Shown here: one piece after another, positions 38,087 to 54,429 of the stretch
How the letters are laid out: each line of letters starts with the position of its first letter
Position numbering within the stretch: position 1 is the first letter of the stretch
NCBI GenBank assembly: GCA_023525715.1
Contig: CM042015.1
Span: 84,279,250 to 84,343,249, forward strand
From: Cichorium intybus
Lineage: Eukaryota > Streptophyta > Magnoliopsida > Asterales > Asteraceae
Reading direction: 5' to 3'
Length of the DNA: 64,000 nucleotides
The notes under the pieces: model-generated
What the model was told of the DNA's origin: nothing
Database searches by the model: none
What the model saw: the letters and a program-made list of their open reading frames with translations, nothing else
Translations under genes and position numbers: made by a program

Positions 38087-40281
38087 TGTAACACCCCAAC
38101 TTTTACACCATTTTTTTTTTCAAACTTATTTCACATTTATTTTATTTTACAAAACGTTTTATTATACAACGGGGTATCACAAATTTGCATCACAAACCAT
38201 AGTTCAAACCTGTCTAGTATACATCTTTCACAACAATGATTACGGTCCCGTACCCGACTCTTTTAATGCCCTTCCTGCTTACCTGAGTACATAGCATTTT
38301 AAAACAAAATACGTGAGACATAATGTCTCGTGAGCATTATGGGTTTAGACCCAAAAACAGTTTACCAAAAATATCATTATTCTTTAGACTTTCAATATTT
38401 CTTTTTCCTGTGAGCGCACCCACAGGTATTCCTTGTTTCTTTCTAATGGTACATTCCTACGAGCGCACCCGTAGGTTTTATACGAGACGCACCCGTATAG
38501 CTACTTCCCCAATAGCATGAAACGAATTCATCTATCAAGGTAAGACAACTACTTCGCGACGGGAGGTACCATCCCAGTAGTGTCTTTTTGCCACCCCTAC
38601 CGCAGCAGGCCGTGGTCTTTATCCGGATACTTCTCAGCTTGTCAACAGGGCTCAATCACTTTATTATTTTCTTGTATTTCATTTACCATTTCCGTACACA
38701 CTTACCATTCCTTTATTCAATTTTCAGTTTCACAAAACATTTTGGTTCCATAGAACCATTTCCTTTTTCATTAAATCATTTCCTTTTTCATAAACATTTT
38801 TGACTTCCAAAACATTCTTTAATAAAATTCATTTTGCTATGTACTCGAAAATCCACATAACACTCACCTCGAGTCACCTAGGAGTTATTTAGCTTCTTGA
38901 ACTCCTTTTCCGTTCACTTGATTATTCGTATTTGAACCACCACCTATTATTTGAAAAATATACATTTATATTCAATTCATATATATATATAACAATTAAT
39001 TTTACAGCACAAGAGTGCCATACTATGCAACTACTGATTATAATTAGGCTACAACGCTCATTACCATAACTTCCTTTAATTTGTAAATTTTCCCGAAATA
39101 CGCGTATTTTACTACAGTACCCTCGGGAAGTCGTATTTTGGTTCCGACAATTTTCTACAAAGTTTTGGGCCATAATAAACCTATGTTTAAAATTTGGGAT
39201 CAAACGGACAAATATTGGTCAAAATCTAAAAACTCAAAATCTCACTGCATGGTCTGCTGGCGCCGCCTCGCGACGCGACCAAGGGTGTGGTCGCGACTCG
39301 AAGACTGCATGCTTCGCGACTCGACCAAGTGTCTGGTCACGACTCGAAGACTGCAACCTTCGCGACTCGACCAAGGTGGTCGTCGTGTCGCGATCGCTGC
39401 TGGTACAGACCAGAATGTCCGATTTTTGTGCTATAAACTCTCATTTTTCTCTTGTTAAGCCCTTATTGCATGACTTAATCACTAGGAAATGTTCCAGGAC
39501 CAAAATCCTTCATTTACATCAGGTTTTAACCCATAGAAACAACTAATTCCTACTTCAATTCCATAAAATCCCGTTTTTAACATTTTACACCCAAAAACAC
39601 CAATTTTCGAAATTAATCACTTGGGGATGTCTTAATACATCCTAAGTGATTCCTAAGACTCATTAAAAACACTGGAATCAGCTTTGAATCTCATGAACCC
39701 GTGGGTAGAGTTCATAAGCTCAAAACCCCCAATTTGACAATTCCTCAACACCCTTGTGATTTGCGTGTTTACTTAGTTGTTTAAGCTTGTTTAGATGGAG
39801 GAAATCATAGAAACAACCTGAACCATGACCATGATTTCAGATTTCAGTTTGTCCCCGGGATGAACACACAAGAAATTAGGTTAGAAAGCTTGATTACTAA
39901 CCTTTTTATTGAAGAATTCCCTCTTAAGCTTCAAAACTTGGCTTCTAATCCCGTGAATCCTCGATCTCTGCCCAAACTCTCGATCACTCTCGCTCTCTCC
40001 CGATACTTCTGCAATCTTCTAGGAGTTTAGAGAGTCTTCCCCACTATTTATAGTTCCTAAATTTCCAATTTTAACCCTCTAGTTCCATTTCTCCTATTAT
40101 GACCACAAAAGTCAAACTTTTAATACACAAGTGTTTTATTTCTCACAATATTGCCACAAACACAAAATATTTTACATTAAGATCCCAAAATATGGCAAAA
40201 GACCATTTTGCCCTTTTTCTTAACTTTACTATTGTACATAGTTATTTTACATTTTATTACAATTTCTCTCGGGTTCTTACA
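38087..40281 (-). mobile_element. solo-LTR-like block, third member of the long-LTR family
   Basis: On the + strand it begins TGTAACACCCC and ends TTCTTACA. Its reverse complement lines up with the 14708-17282 LTR: TGTAAGAACC start, a gcaaaatggtctttt stretch, a transcribed-leader-like aggagaaatggaact region, a gcgactcg-rich patch, cgagcgcaccc minisatellite-like units, and a GGGGTGTTACA end. No coding interior. No clean 5-bp duplication: AATTG occurs at both borders (38084-38088 and 40282-40286) but overlaps the left terminus. Confidence 0.7.
39258..39400. repeat. tandem repeat of a gcgactcgaccaagg...gtcgcgactcgaag unit
   Basis: About 2.7 copies of a ~47-base unit. Each unit is itself partly inverted (cgcgactcgacc against ggtcgcgactcg), so each copy can fold. 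Confidence 0.8.
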
Positions 40282-40429
40282 AATTGTGTTTATATTTGAT
40301 AATTATGTAGTTGCAAATGGGTAGCCACTTAGGATTGTCAAATATTTTCACAAAGGCCACAAGTGAAATGTTTTACTAACAAGAAAGGTGTTAGTTTTCC
40401 TTTTTATTTTTAGGTATCATGGATGAAAA

Positions 40430-41540
40430 ATAAAGGACTTATTAAATTAAAGAACTTGATGATACACATACTTGTATTAAGCAGTTCAAATATGGTACAT
40501 TGGTAAATCATGACTGGGTTGCTAAGAAATACATAAAAGAATTGAGTGTCATGCCTAAAATTAAAAATAGAGAGATCATAGAAGATGTAAAAAAAGGTTT
40601 TTATGTGAAACATCAATGAGACAATGTTTTAGAGAAAGCAGAAAGCATTGGAAATAATAAATTAAAATTAAGTTAACAGAACATTATGGTCATATTTGGG
40701 ACTCTACACTTGAGATTATTAGATCAAACCTAATAAGTACTACAAAACTAGGCGTTAGAGTCAACCCATATGGATGAACATACTTTCACAGATTCTATGT
40801 TTGTTTTAATGCATTGAAAGAAGGATGGAGTAGGGGTTTTAAGAGAGTTGTTGGATTGGATAATTTCTTCCTAAAAGGCTAATTCAAAGATGAGTTACTA
40901 ACTATAATTGGAAGGGATGGGAACAACCAAGTGTTCATGATTGCATGGGATTTGGTGGAGGTGGACAAAAGTGTAATTAAAAGCGGTTTCCTGAGTTACT
41001 AATAGATGACATATGTTTACATGATGGGGTTGAACTGACCATCATATTTGATCATTATAAGGTAACTTTGATACATTTATGAACTTTGACACATTTATGT
41101 AATTTGACACATTTATGAATTTTTTCACATTGTTTATTTGTTTAAGGGTTAGTAAAAGTTGTAAATGATGTTTACCATTAATCAAGGTTATATGTAAGAC
41201 TTGTGTATGCAAATTTCAAAAAAAAAAAAAAACTAAATTGTAGAATAGAAGATACTGTTTTGGGGTGTAACCACTTCAACTACTACATCTGCTTTTGTTG
41301 GAAAATTTGACTAACTTAAGGCCATTAATGATAATACATATGAGTACCTAATGCAAAGGAACCCAAACACTTAGAGTAGGGCATTCTTTTATGATAGGCG
41401 GACATGTGAAGCTCTGTAAAATGGTATCTCAAAAAGCAATAATTCTATAATACCAGAGGCAAGGACAAAACCTTTACTGACCATATTGGAATATTTTAGG
41501 ATTTATGTGATGGGTAGGTTTTTTAAGATGTCATGATGTG
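40430..41540 (+). pseudogene. MULE (mudrA-like) transposase remnant
   Basis: Shifting frames give, in order, pieces typical of plant MULE transposases: WVAKKYIKEL (about 40518), EHYGHIWDSTLEIIRSN (about 40680), CFNALKEGWSRGFKRVVGLD (about 40807-40860), LLTIIGRDGNNQVF (about 40897-40935), KGLVK...YANFKK (about 41145-41220), and YLMQRNPNT...FFYDRRTCEAL (about 41345-41415). The GLD and GRD stretches belong to the DDE core. Many stops and at least three frame changes show it is long dead. The CCHC tail expected at its C-terminus is not seen. Confidence 0.8.
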
Positions 41541-42127
41541 AGTCTAACAATCCTAAAATACCTAAAAGAATGGTCTCTTAACATTTGGATTTTGCACTTG
41601 GTTTTGGTTGCTACAAATTGACCAGAAATATGTAGTTAACTATGTTTTATTGCTCTACACTTGCTTGTGAAATATACATTTGGAATGGTTTTGGATGCTT
41701 CTTGGGACTCTACACTTGTTTTTGAATTATGCATATTTATAATGTGCACTTGGTTTTAGATGTTACAAATTTAGATGATGTACATTTGGATTTTGCACTT
41801 GGTAAATATTTGGATTCTACTTTTGGAACGGTTAACATTTGGAATGCTTCACAAATGTATGGTCAACTATACCTTAGGCTATTGTATATAAACTATTAAC
41901 CTAGTTACTTACCCTTTAAACAACAACAAAATAAACATCCTCATACGGATTATCATAAACACAAACAAGCCAATCATAACCCTAATGAGAAATAATATAT
42001 TAGGGTTTCACTTTTCAATTGAAGATTATAAACAGTAGGAATGTCAAATGGATTCCTATAGGACTTCATTTCATTAAGCTTTTGCTTGTATCATGAACTA
42101 GGACATTTTTCATTGTACAATTCAAAA

Positions 42128-42330
42128 TAAGTATTGTCGTATTCTTAACTAGGAAATACTTCCAACCATAATATATTCTTGTAAGTTTTCTGTCACTCCA
42201 AGACATTGAAAATCGAGCTGCTAGTCCACGATAACACCTTCCGAATGGTTGATTTCTCATTCTTCTTACACTACTTTGTGATGTTGAAGCACTTGATCGA
42301 CCTTCAGAAACCATTCCTCTGTGGAGTTGA
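42128..42330 (-). pseudogene. degenerate GRF-type zinc-finger fragment
   Basis: An 82-residue frame from ATG 42314 contains CYRGLAARFSMSWSDRKLTR and IYYG...KYF. This recalls the plant GRF zinc finger (CxCGL.A..TSWT..NPGRRFYGC..), with two of the zinc cysteines replaced. A serine-rich start precedes it, as in many such plant genes. Likely a relic. Confidence 0.5.
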
Positions 42331-42399
42331 AGTTAGGGTAAAGATGAAGCGGGGATCAATTTTTTGATCAGAAAATAGAGAAGAGGATCAAATATACTT

Positions 42400-43382
42400 A
42401 TTTCACTGCCAAGTAGGACACCACATGGTTGCCACCTAACATTTTTCCATGTCGCATTCCATGAAACCATCAAACCAGAAAGAAATCGGTTATGTGGTCA
42501 ATATTGAAGAAAATTGAAAAATGTGATGTTCAATTTAAAACAAAAAATAGTGGAGTGTTAAAAACAAAGACATGATATATGTAATTTTTAATAATTATAT
42601 ATCATTTAATGCTAAGTTATTATAACTATATATTTAATTTTTTTTATGGGAAGTGTTAGAAACTAGGGTAAAAACAGAATATGTAATCACTGAATTCTTC
42701 ACGAATCGTGTAGGTTCACTTTTCGAATCGATATTTCTCCCCTATGCATGAGTTACGAGAAATCCGATCTTGAATAATCCTTAATGGAACAATTAAGATT
42801 CTAGGCACATAAAATTGATCAAAACGAGAGAGAATTAGGTGTATGTCAAAATTCGTATGTCTCAAAAAACGGGTTGTTATTATTTGATAACCCGCCAAGG
42901 GGCGCGACTCCCTTGACCCCCGATTTTTTGGTCGCAATCAGGATCAATCTAGATTAATACAAGTGTGCACTCCGCACCACCGGCCTTGTATTAAAATTAA
43001 AATCCCTTTTGAAACATGTATAAATCTTATTACATAAAATGAACCGGTGACGCTAAAATCAACAACAAGAAATGCTTTATACGTAACAATTTTTATCCAT
43101 ATACAATATTTTATACTTTAGAAGAATTCTATAATATGCATAAAAATTATCACATTTGTTGTGTATATGTGTATCACTTCCCTTTTTTTATTAACGGTAT
43201 AAGGATGCACGGAGTAGCTCACGGGCTCGAGCGGGTTCAACAAAATAGAGGGTTGGTACCAATGGTACCAACGGTACCGTAGTGGTATCAAAATAGTCAT
43301 TGCACCGTGTTGCTTGGGTTCGCGTGGCTTCGGGATGGTGTGGGTTCATCATCTAGATGAAACCGCTGCAAATATATATACA
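42400..43382. other. non-coding interval
   Basis: No gene. A GC-richer patch at 42860-43000 (cccgccaaggggcgcgactcc) could be an old LTR piece, but I found no partner. Confidence 0.35.
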
Positions 43383-43383
43383 T

Positions 43384-43437
<54 letters not shown>
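43383..43437. repeat. (CA)n-(TA)n microsatellite
   Basis: CA units then TA units, ending one base before a Helitron 3' terminus. Confidence 0.95.
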
Positions 43438-43438
<1 letters not shown>

Positions 43439-43439
<1 letters not shown>

Positions 43440-43815
43440 TAGCTGCGTACCCGCGCAATGCGGCGGCGGAGAATAGTTTCTTTTTGGCGATTATTTACTA
43501 TCGGTGGCGAACATTAGTTTCATTTCGACAAATAATTTTCGGTATGCAAATATAAGTACGTTTTTGTTTCTAGCGGCGAAACGTATCTGTTATGTTGTAA
43601 ACCAGAACCGTCTCGAAAACGATTAAGCAATTCGGTTATGCTTCTATGAATTTTATTTTTCTAGTTTCGGTTCAGTTTTTTTCGATCCTGTTCAAGAATT
43701 GATCTTGTCAATGACCCACAGGTAAATTTATTGTTTACTTTTGAAATTGTTTTGAATTTAAAATTGATATTGTATTTTCCAATATTGTAATTCGATATTG
43801 TAATTTCCAATATTG
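43439..43815 (-). mobile_element. Helitron 3' end, copy A
   Basis: On the - strand it ends GCGGGTACGCAG-CTAG followed by T, with a CCGC/GCGG hairpin just upstream, the usual Helitron 3' structure. The next ~360 bases match copy B at 49347. The element extends rightward; its 5' end is not located. Confidence 0.75.
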
Positions 43816-44215
43816 TTTCGTATCTCCCTTCTTCTTGCCACGTACGGTGGGCTACCCGGCTCTATTGGTGGAATTGACGAAACTTCCTCATTTTCCACAT
43901 ATTGACATATCGCTTTTCCTTGATCTTCTATGATCATATTATGTAAAATTATGCATGCATACATAATACGCGATAGCTTGTCCACCGACCGTGGACGTGC
44001 CGGATATTCCAAAATTTGCCAACGTTTTTTAGAACTCTAAATGCTCGCTCCACATCCTTTATTGCCCTCTCTTGAGCTGCTTTAAATATTATACGATTTG
44101 CATCACCTGGACATGTCAAAGATTTCACAAGCACGGCGTATTCTGGATATATACCATCTACAAGATAATTCCCGTATTTGTATGTGGTTCCATTTACTTG
44201 AATGGTTTAAGTTGA
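43758..44215 (-). pseudogene. PIF/Harbinger transposase, C-terminal half, frameshifted
   Basis: On the - strand: YKYGNYLVDGIYPEYAVLVK (about 44200-44130), carrying the second catalytic Asp region of DDE_Tnp_4 transposases; then ERAIKDVERAFRVLK (about 44066-44020) with the catalytic Glu; then, after a frame change near 44015, LSRIMYACIILHNMIIEDQG. These are hallmark segments of plant Harbinger transposases. The N-terminal half is missing. It abuts and may be cargo of Helitron copy A. Confidence 0.85.

Positions 44216-48004
<3,789 letters not shown>

Positions 48005-48068
<64 letters not shown>
48005..48068. repeat. (AT)n microsatellite
   Basis: Uninterrupted AT repeat bordering the AT-rich element. 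Confidence 0.95.
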
Positions 48069-48070
<2 letters not shown>

Positions 48071-49337
48071 TGTAGGAACCCATAATCCGGTAAGAACTGT
48101 AAGGACAAATCTGGACATTTAATCATGAAAAATGGATGGATAAAATTCAATGTGAATAAAATATCACATCTTAAAAGCATGGGGGGCTACTTGTATAAAA
48201 ATCAAAATTATTGGATGGATAATACAAATTAATAAGGGTAATATTGTAATTGCAACGAGACTCCCCACCAGATTGCGACAATTGTCGCTACATGGTTTGC
48301 TGGGTTTTTTTATTCCTCCTGCTTAGTTTTTGGGCCATAACTTTTTTTTTCTTTGTAAAAAAAATTCTAAAAAAACCAAAGTTCTTAAAATTTAATTCTC
48401 TACAAAACAAGCACAATCATGAAAATTTGAAAAAAAAAATATTTTTTTTATTTTTTATTATTATAAAAAATCAAAAATTAAAAAAAATTCCAAAAATTAT
48501 GAAATTTTAATGGATAATTGTAGATATTATATTAGTAAGTTTGCAAAAAAAATTGAAAAAAAAAGGTTTTTTTTTGTTCATTTTTATATATTAAGTAAAA
48601 AAAACACATCAAAATAGCAAAAAAATACATATGATCCAAAAATATTAAAACCAAAATATGTTTTATGATTCAAAACTTATGATCAAAGATGCAATATTTG
48701 TTATGATTCAAGATCCAAAAGTCGTTATGATCCAAAACGAGTTAAAAAAACATATAACGACAAAATAATTCAAAACTTATGATCCAATATGCAAAAAAAC
48801 TATGATCCAAAATGTTATGATCCAAAAATACATGATCCAAAACGTTATAATTAAAAATATCATGATCCAAAATGATTAGATTAAATATACGAAAAAAAGT
48901 TAAAATTAAGATTAAAAAATATTAAAAATTAAAAAATATACATAAAAAATAAAAAAAACAAAAAAAATTAAAAATCGAGTACTGTAGCATTAAAAAAATA
49001 AAAAAAAACTAAAAAATAATAATAAATAATAAATAAAATAAAAAATAATAAAAATCTAAAACCGAGTATAATCGAAAATAAAAAAAATTGAAAAAAAATA
49101 ATTTAAAAATAAAAATAAAAATAAAAAATAAAAAAATAAAAAAACGAGAAAAAAAAACCACTTAAATCACGTTGAAAAAAAACCCCACTTAAATACTCGA
49201 GTTCGTATTTCGTTCCGTGGACGTGCGTCGCACGTGATTGCGTCACGTCGAAGGAAGATGTTTTGACGTTGTTGCCCTTATGAGAATGATTGGACGAGAA
49301 AAGTCTTCGCGGTTCCTACCGGATCCTAACCATACAT
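48069..49337. mobile_element. AT-rich element with short inverted ends, same family as the P450 intron inserts
   Basis: The left end region holds ATCCGGTAAGAACT; the reverse complement of the right end region holds ATCCGGTAGGAACC. The interior shows gatccaaaatgttatgatcc-like units and long A/T tracts, and matches 3600-4300. AT repeats lie on the left and a short AT run on the right. No coding capacity. Confidence 0.6.
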
Positions 49338-49346
49338 ATATATATA

Positions 49347-49710
49347 CTAGCTGCGTACCCGCGCAATGCGGCGGCGGATAATAGTTTCTTTTTGGGGATT
49401 ATTTACTATCGGTGGCGAACATTAGTTTCATTTCGACGAATAATTTTGGGTATGCAAATATAAGTACGTTTTTGTTTATAGCGGGGAAACGTATCTGTTA
49501 TGTTGTAAACCGGAACCGTCTCGAAAACGATTAAGCAATTCGGTTTCGATTCTATGAATTTTATTTTTCTGGTTTCGGTTCGGTTTTTTTCGATCCTGTT
49601 AAAGAATTGATATTGTCAATGACCCACAGGTAAATTTATTGTTTACTTTTGAAATTGTTTTGAATTTAAATTTAATATTGTAATTTCCAATATTGTAATT
49701 CGATATTTGA
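49347..49710 (-). mobile_element. Helitron 3' end, copy B
   Basis: Almost the same ~360 bases as 43439-43800, again ending in CTAG next to a TATATA run. Similarity stops near 49707. It is followed at 49725 by gggatgagcaaaaaacgacc and repeated accgaaaa units, which look like a hAT-type end. Confidence 0.75.
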
Positions 49711-49870
49711 AACTAATAGTCTAGGGATGAGCAAAAAACGACCCAGAAACCGACAAACCGAATAAAAACCGGAAAACCGAAACCGAAAAACCGAACCCAT
49801 ACCAAAAACCGACAGGGTGGGTTTAAAAAATTAAAAAACCGATTTTGTTGGTGTGGGTCGGTGTGGAGAT

Positions 49871-50504
49871 TTGTTTCCTTCCATAAAAATCATTAACCAT
49901 TATAAATATATCTATAATCTATAATCTATGATTTTGGTTAAAAATAAAAATACCCTTATGTTTTATGTTAATAAATAATACGTTGTTGTTTGGGGTTAGA
50001 AATAGAAACATATTGTCTTTTGTGGTAAAAATGAAAGTACGTCGCTGTTTTTCGTTAAAAACGAAACTACATTGTTGTTTTGGGTTTAAAAGAAAAACAA
50101 TTTTCCCATTTAAGTTAAAAACTTAAATGTATTGTATTGTTTTGGTTTCAGATAATAGTTTACTTAATTTTGCAATATTCTTATATCCAAAAATGAAAAT
50201 ATAAAATCTATATTTTTAATTATTTATTTATTCTTGTATAGTGTCTTTTTTTAGGTTTTTAAAGTCAAAGTTCATTATTTGTTTCGTATTTTCATTTAGT
50301 ATTTATTATATTCTCATATTAATAAAACTACTATTTATTTGATAAAGTTTTATATTTAAAAAGATGTATTAAGTATTTATTTTATAATATTTACTCTAAT
50401 TTACTTACAACATATTAACAAATTTTATTAATAAAAAAGAATAAATACAATTTAAGGATGGAGACTCCCCACCTAAGAAACAACAAAGAGACCCTGTGTC
50501 CTAA
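49871..50504. other. non-coding interval, AT-rich
   Basis: Nothing recognised. Confidence 0.4.
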
Positions 50505-50930
50505 TCTTAGTGGAGCACCCGCGCAATACAACGGTCGTTGAAGGGGGCGGGGGAGACGGTGAATAGGTTTCTTTCAACCATCACCTTGATGGCCTAGTGG
50601 ATAAGGCTTATGACTCCTTCTCTTTCCCCATAAGGAGGTTTCGAGTTCTAATCACACTCCCTCCCTTTCCCCATAGGGAGTGTTAGGTTTCAATCAGGGG
50701 ATGGCCACTGGCCACCTCTCTACCCCCGTAGGTGATTGACCCGGACCACCCTGCTGCCAGGTGTGCGTGGACCCCGAGGTTGCTTGATCAGGGTCATCCA
50801 AAGGATGGGTCGGGTGAGGTCCTCGGTTATCAAAAAAAAAAAAGAATAGGTTTCTTTCAATAATTAATTACTTTTGAGAAACGTTCATAATTTCTTTTTA
50901 TAAATATGTCATATTCTAAATAATATACAA
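50505..50930 (-). mobile_element. diverged Helitron 3' end, copy C, split by a SINE
   Basis: The stretch gcacccgcgcaatacaacgg and the following gaataggtttcttt...taattaattac correspond to gtacccgcgcaatgcggcgg and gaatagtttcttt...gattatttac in copies A and B. A SINE lies within it. The outer border is diverged (CTTAGTGG instead of CTAG). Confidence 0.55.
50578..50843 (+). mobile_element. tRNA-derived SINE with 17-bp target duplication
   Basis: Flanked by GAATAGGTTTCTTTCAA at 50561-50577 and 50844-50860. The head resembles a tRNA-Arg (TGGCCTAGTGGATAAGGC, A box); the B box is GTTTCGAGTTCTAATC; it ends in a 12-base poly-A. The 266-bp body carries a degraded duplicated pyrimidine-rich stretch (ctttccccataaggag / ctttccccatagggag). 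Confidence 0.9.
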
Positions 50931-51270
50931 TTAATCAGAAAATATCTTTTCCTATAAAGTGACATATACAGAATTATATAAGTGGTTTTCTTAATTTGAG
51001 TTTTGTTTTGGTGAGTTGTACAACAATCATGATATATATGTACATTTGAGCTATGTGTACTTTTCGTTTATTTACAAGATTTTTCAAATCTTTCTCAAAG
51101 ATACATCCCGGGTACTTCCTATTACACACCACATTTATGAAAAAAAATCAAATATTTCATTAAAATACATTGTCTAGGGAAAAAATCAATCAGAATGTAA
51201 TAACAATAAAAATTACTAAATAATGTACATTTGCGCAACACTCATGATATATATGTAATTAAGTTTTACT

Positions 51271-51352
<82 letters not shown>

Positions 51353-53050
51353 TCAATTAGTGGCTTCCGTCTATGAATGATGAATGATGTCTTCATTTGT
51401 AAACCCAACTTTAAGTAGCATCCAATGTTGAAAAGCGATTCCCACAATCATCCATCCAACTTGAAATAGCATCCGATGTTCGAATATATATATTTTAATT
51501 ACAATATACATCCAACTTGAAATAGCATCCAATGGACCACTTTATGATAATTTCAAAAAATCTCAAAAACCTCTCTATATCGAAACAATAATTTACTAAA
51601 TAATGCACTCATTTTCAAGAAATTTCTATCATGTATCTTATTACTGTTTATCCTCCAAACATCAATTGTAACTCTTCAAACTTGTATCCACATGATTATT
51701 TAATATACTAAATCCATGTCCAATCTTTTTCCTTATCAATTTTTCATATTAACCAAATAAAAATTTTATTTAAAAACAATTCACTATAGTTATTTAATAT
51801 GTAGAACCGCATGTGCATTTGATTATGTATAAACATCAAAACTTTTTATACTATCTTCCATGAATATAACATGATAAAAAATATTAACATAACTAAATGA
51901 GACAGTTTTATTCAAAATATAATCCCAAAATATACATAATACATTAATCATTGCTTTTCAAGAACCTGCATAATAACATTGCTATTCAAGAACCTGCATA
52001 ATAAGATGCTATTATAAACAAATGAATTAAAGTACATTGCTATTCAAGAACCTGCATAATAACATTACACCAGCTCCATCCCACCCTGTATTAAGATAGA
52101 GGGGTGAACCAACATTTTTCTGTGTGGTTACACACACATTTTTTCTTTATTAAGATAGAGTGTTGAACCAACATTTTTCTGTAACATTACCTTATTCATC
52201 TTGCATAAAAGCTAGCATGATTTTTGTCAACAAAAATGATATTTTTAAACAAATTGAGCTTAGACATCAACAAAATATACACGTTGGTTATCCAAAAGAA
52301 CATGCAAAATAGTATAAACACAGATTTATAGATACACATATCGATCTATCGAAGACAATATACACTGAATTGTATAGATTGGTACATACACACACCTTTA
52401 TTCATAAAAATAAACCAAAATCGGAAGTAGAAGAAATAACAATATTATCAGTACACAGCTGTTTAGAAGTACCTTTTTAGACTCTTTTTGATGAAAGTTG
52501 ACCTGAAAGAGAAATAGAAAAAGAAAACAGAAAACGAAATGAAAATTTTCCAATTAAATAAATAATTTAACCTAAAGATATTGAAAGGCATATCATCACT
52601 TGCAAATTTAAATGAAAATTTTCCAATTAAATAAAATAATTAACCTAAAGATATTGAAAGCTTCATCTTGTATATATCCCCTTGATTGAAGCAGTAGTCA
52701 TCTTCCCTCTGTCCCATATACGTGCTACTAAACATTAATTTGGCATCTCCAAATTGTCTTCCATTTCTACCCCTATACCTGCTATGACATTCAAGAAAAG
52801 TTTATGAGAACTAAAACTCACCCAAACAAAGTCATCAATGTCTAAAACTCACCCAAACAAAGTCATCAATGTCTTCAATCAGAGAAGATGCTTTCCAGTC
52901 ACACATAAACACACAGCTAAATATAGTAGCAGAAAATAGATAGCAAAAAGAACCGGTAGAAGATGCTTACCATTGGCGTGATCAAGGGTGCCTAAAATTT
53001 ACAACTATGCACCCGTAATACCAAAAATGCAAACCGTGAAAAAATCCCAA
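50861..53050. other. non-coding interval with short direct repeats
   Basis: Repeats: gaacctgcataataacatt three times (51965-52065), aaccaacatttttctgt twice (52108, 52160), aacctaaagatattgaaag twice (52569, 52644), ctaaaactcacccaaacaaa twice (about 52812, 52841). A short frame on the - strand near 52680-52800 reads like protein but is not recognised. Confidence 0.4.
51272..51350. repeat. (AT)n microsatellite
   Basis: Uninterrupted AT repeat. Confidence 0.95.
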
Positions 53051-53103
53051 CGTGAAACAAAAAATTAAACAGGGGAAACCCAAAACCATAATCGATGAAT
53101 ACC

Positions 53104-53541
53104 GTGAAACCAATCACCGTCGCCGCTGCAACCTCCGATCACTGCCACCACTTCCCTCCGCAGCTTCTCTCCTTCTTCCTCTCTACCCTCACTCTCCTCC
53201 TCTCCTCGCAAACAAAACAGAACACCCTCCACCTAACCTCACTTGTACGAACCATCCATCACCGGTCTCCTGTAACCCCCACCGCTGCTCCGATCTGCAA
53301 CACCACCTGCTCGCTTCCGCTTCCCTCTACCTCCGTGAAACCAATAACCGTCGCCGCTGCAACCTCCGATCACTGCCACCACTTCCCTCCGCTGCTTCTC
53401 TCCTTCTTCCGCTCTCCCCTCACTCTCCTCCTCTCCTCGCAAACACAACCAAACACCCTCCACCGAACCTCACCTGTGCGAACCATCCATCACCGGTCTC
53501 CTGTAACCCCAGCCGTTGCTCCGATCTGCAACACCACCTGC
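53104..53541. repeat. 231-bp tandem duplication, GC-rich
   Basis: The unit starting gtgaaaccaatcaccgtcgc at 53104 repeats at 53335 with few changes; the second copy ends near 53541. Because 231 is a multiple of three, long frames stay open on both strands (for example 53052-53591 on +), but their Ser/Pro/Leu-rich translation matches nothing and is probably not a protein. A (GA)n run follows at 53547-53582. Confidence 0.85.
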
Positions 53542-53584
<43 letters not shown>

Positions 53585-53893
53585 GACATGAGAGTGTGGA
53601 GAATGAGTGGATTTTATTTTGAAACATCAGATCTGACATGGGAAATACACCCAATTTCGAAATTAGAATAGTGCGTTTGTTTTTTTAATTATCCCGCCTG
53701 GAGCGTGATATATGGAGAAATCAATTGACAATAGTTACCTCCAACAAAAAGTCAGGCACGGGAATTTATGTGGAAACATTTTCGAAATTTCAACCGCTTA
53801 AACTCTTAATGCATCAATGATTTGTACAGTCTTAAAAATTAAGACTTTGTGCATTAAGAGTCTTGTATTTTATATATGGTTTATAAATGGTAT

Positions 53894-54269
<376 letters not shown>

Positions 54270-54429
54270 TATTAAATTATTATTTTGAGTATTATTTATC
54301 TAATTTTAATATTAAAAATATGATGTGGTATGGTGGGTTCAGTGGGTATTGGTTTCATGGATGAAAGATTGGTGAAAGATGAGAAAAAATGAAAGTGAAA
54401 GAATAGAATAGCTTTGGCACGTTTATAAG

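Noticed and set aside
38087..40281. 5-bp target duplication for the third LTR block
   Set aside because: The immediate flanks are GGAAT and AATTG; the shared AATTG overlaps the terminus, so it cannot be counted as a clean duplication.
50578..50660. Possible tRNA-Arg gene
   Set aside because: A and B boxes are present, but no cloverleaf can be formed, and the sequence continues into a SINE body with a poly-A tail and target duplication.
53052..53622. Two long overlapping + strand frames as a Ser/Pro/Leu-rich protein
   Set aside because: Several frames are open at once through a GC-rich tandem duplication, and the translation ends in a (GA)n run; no family resemblance.
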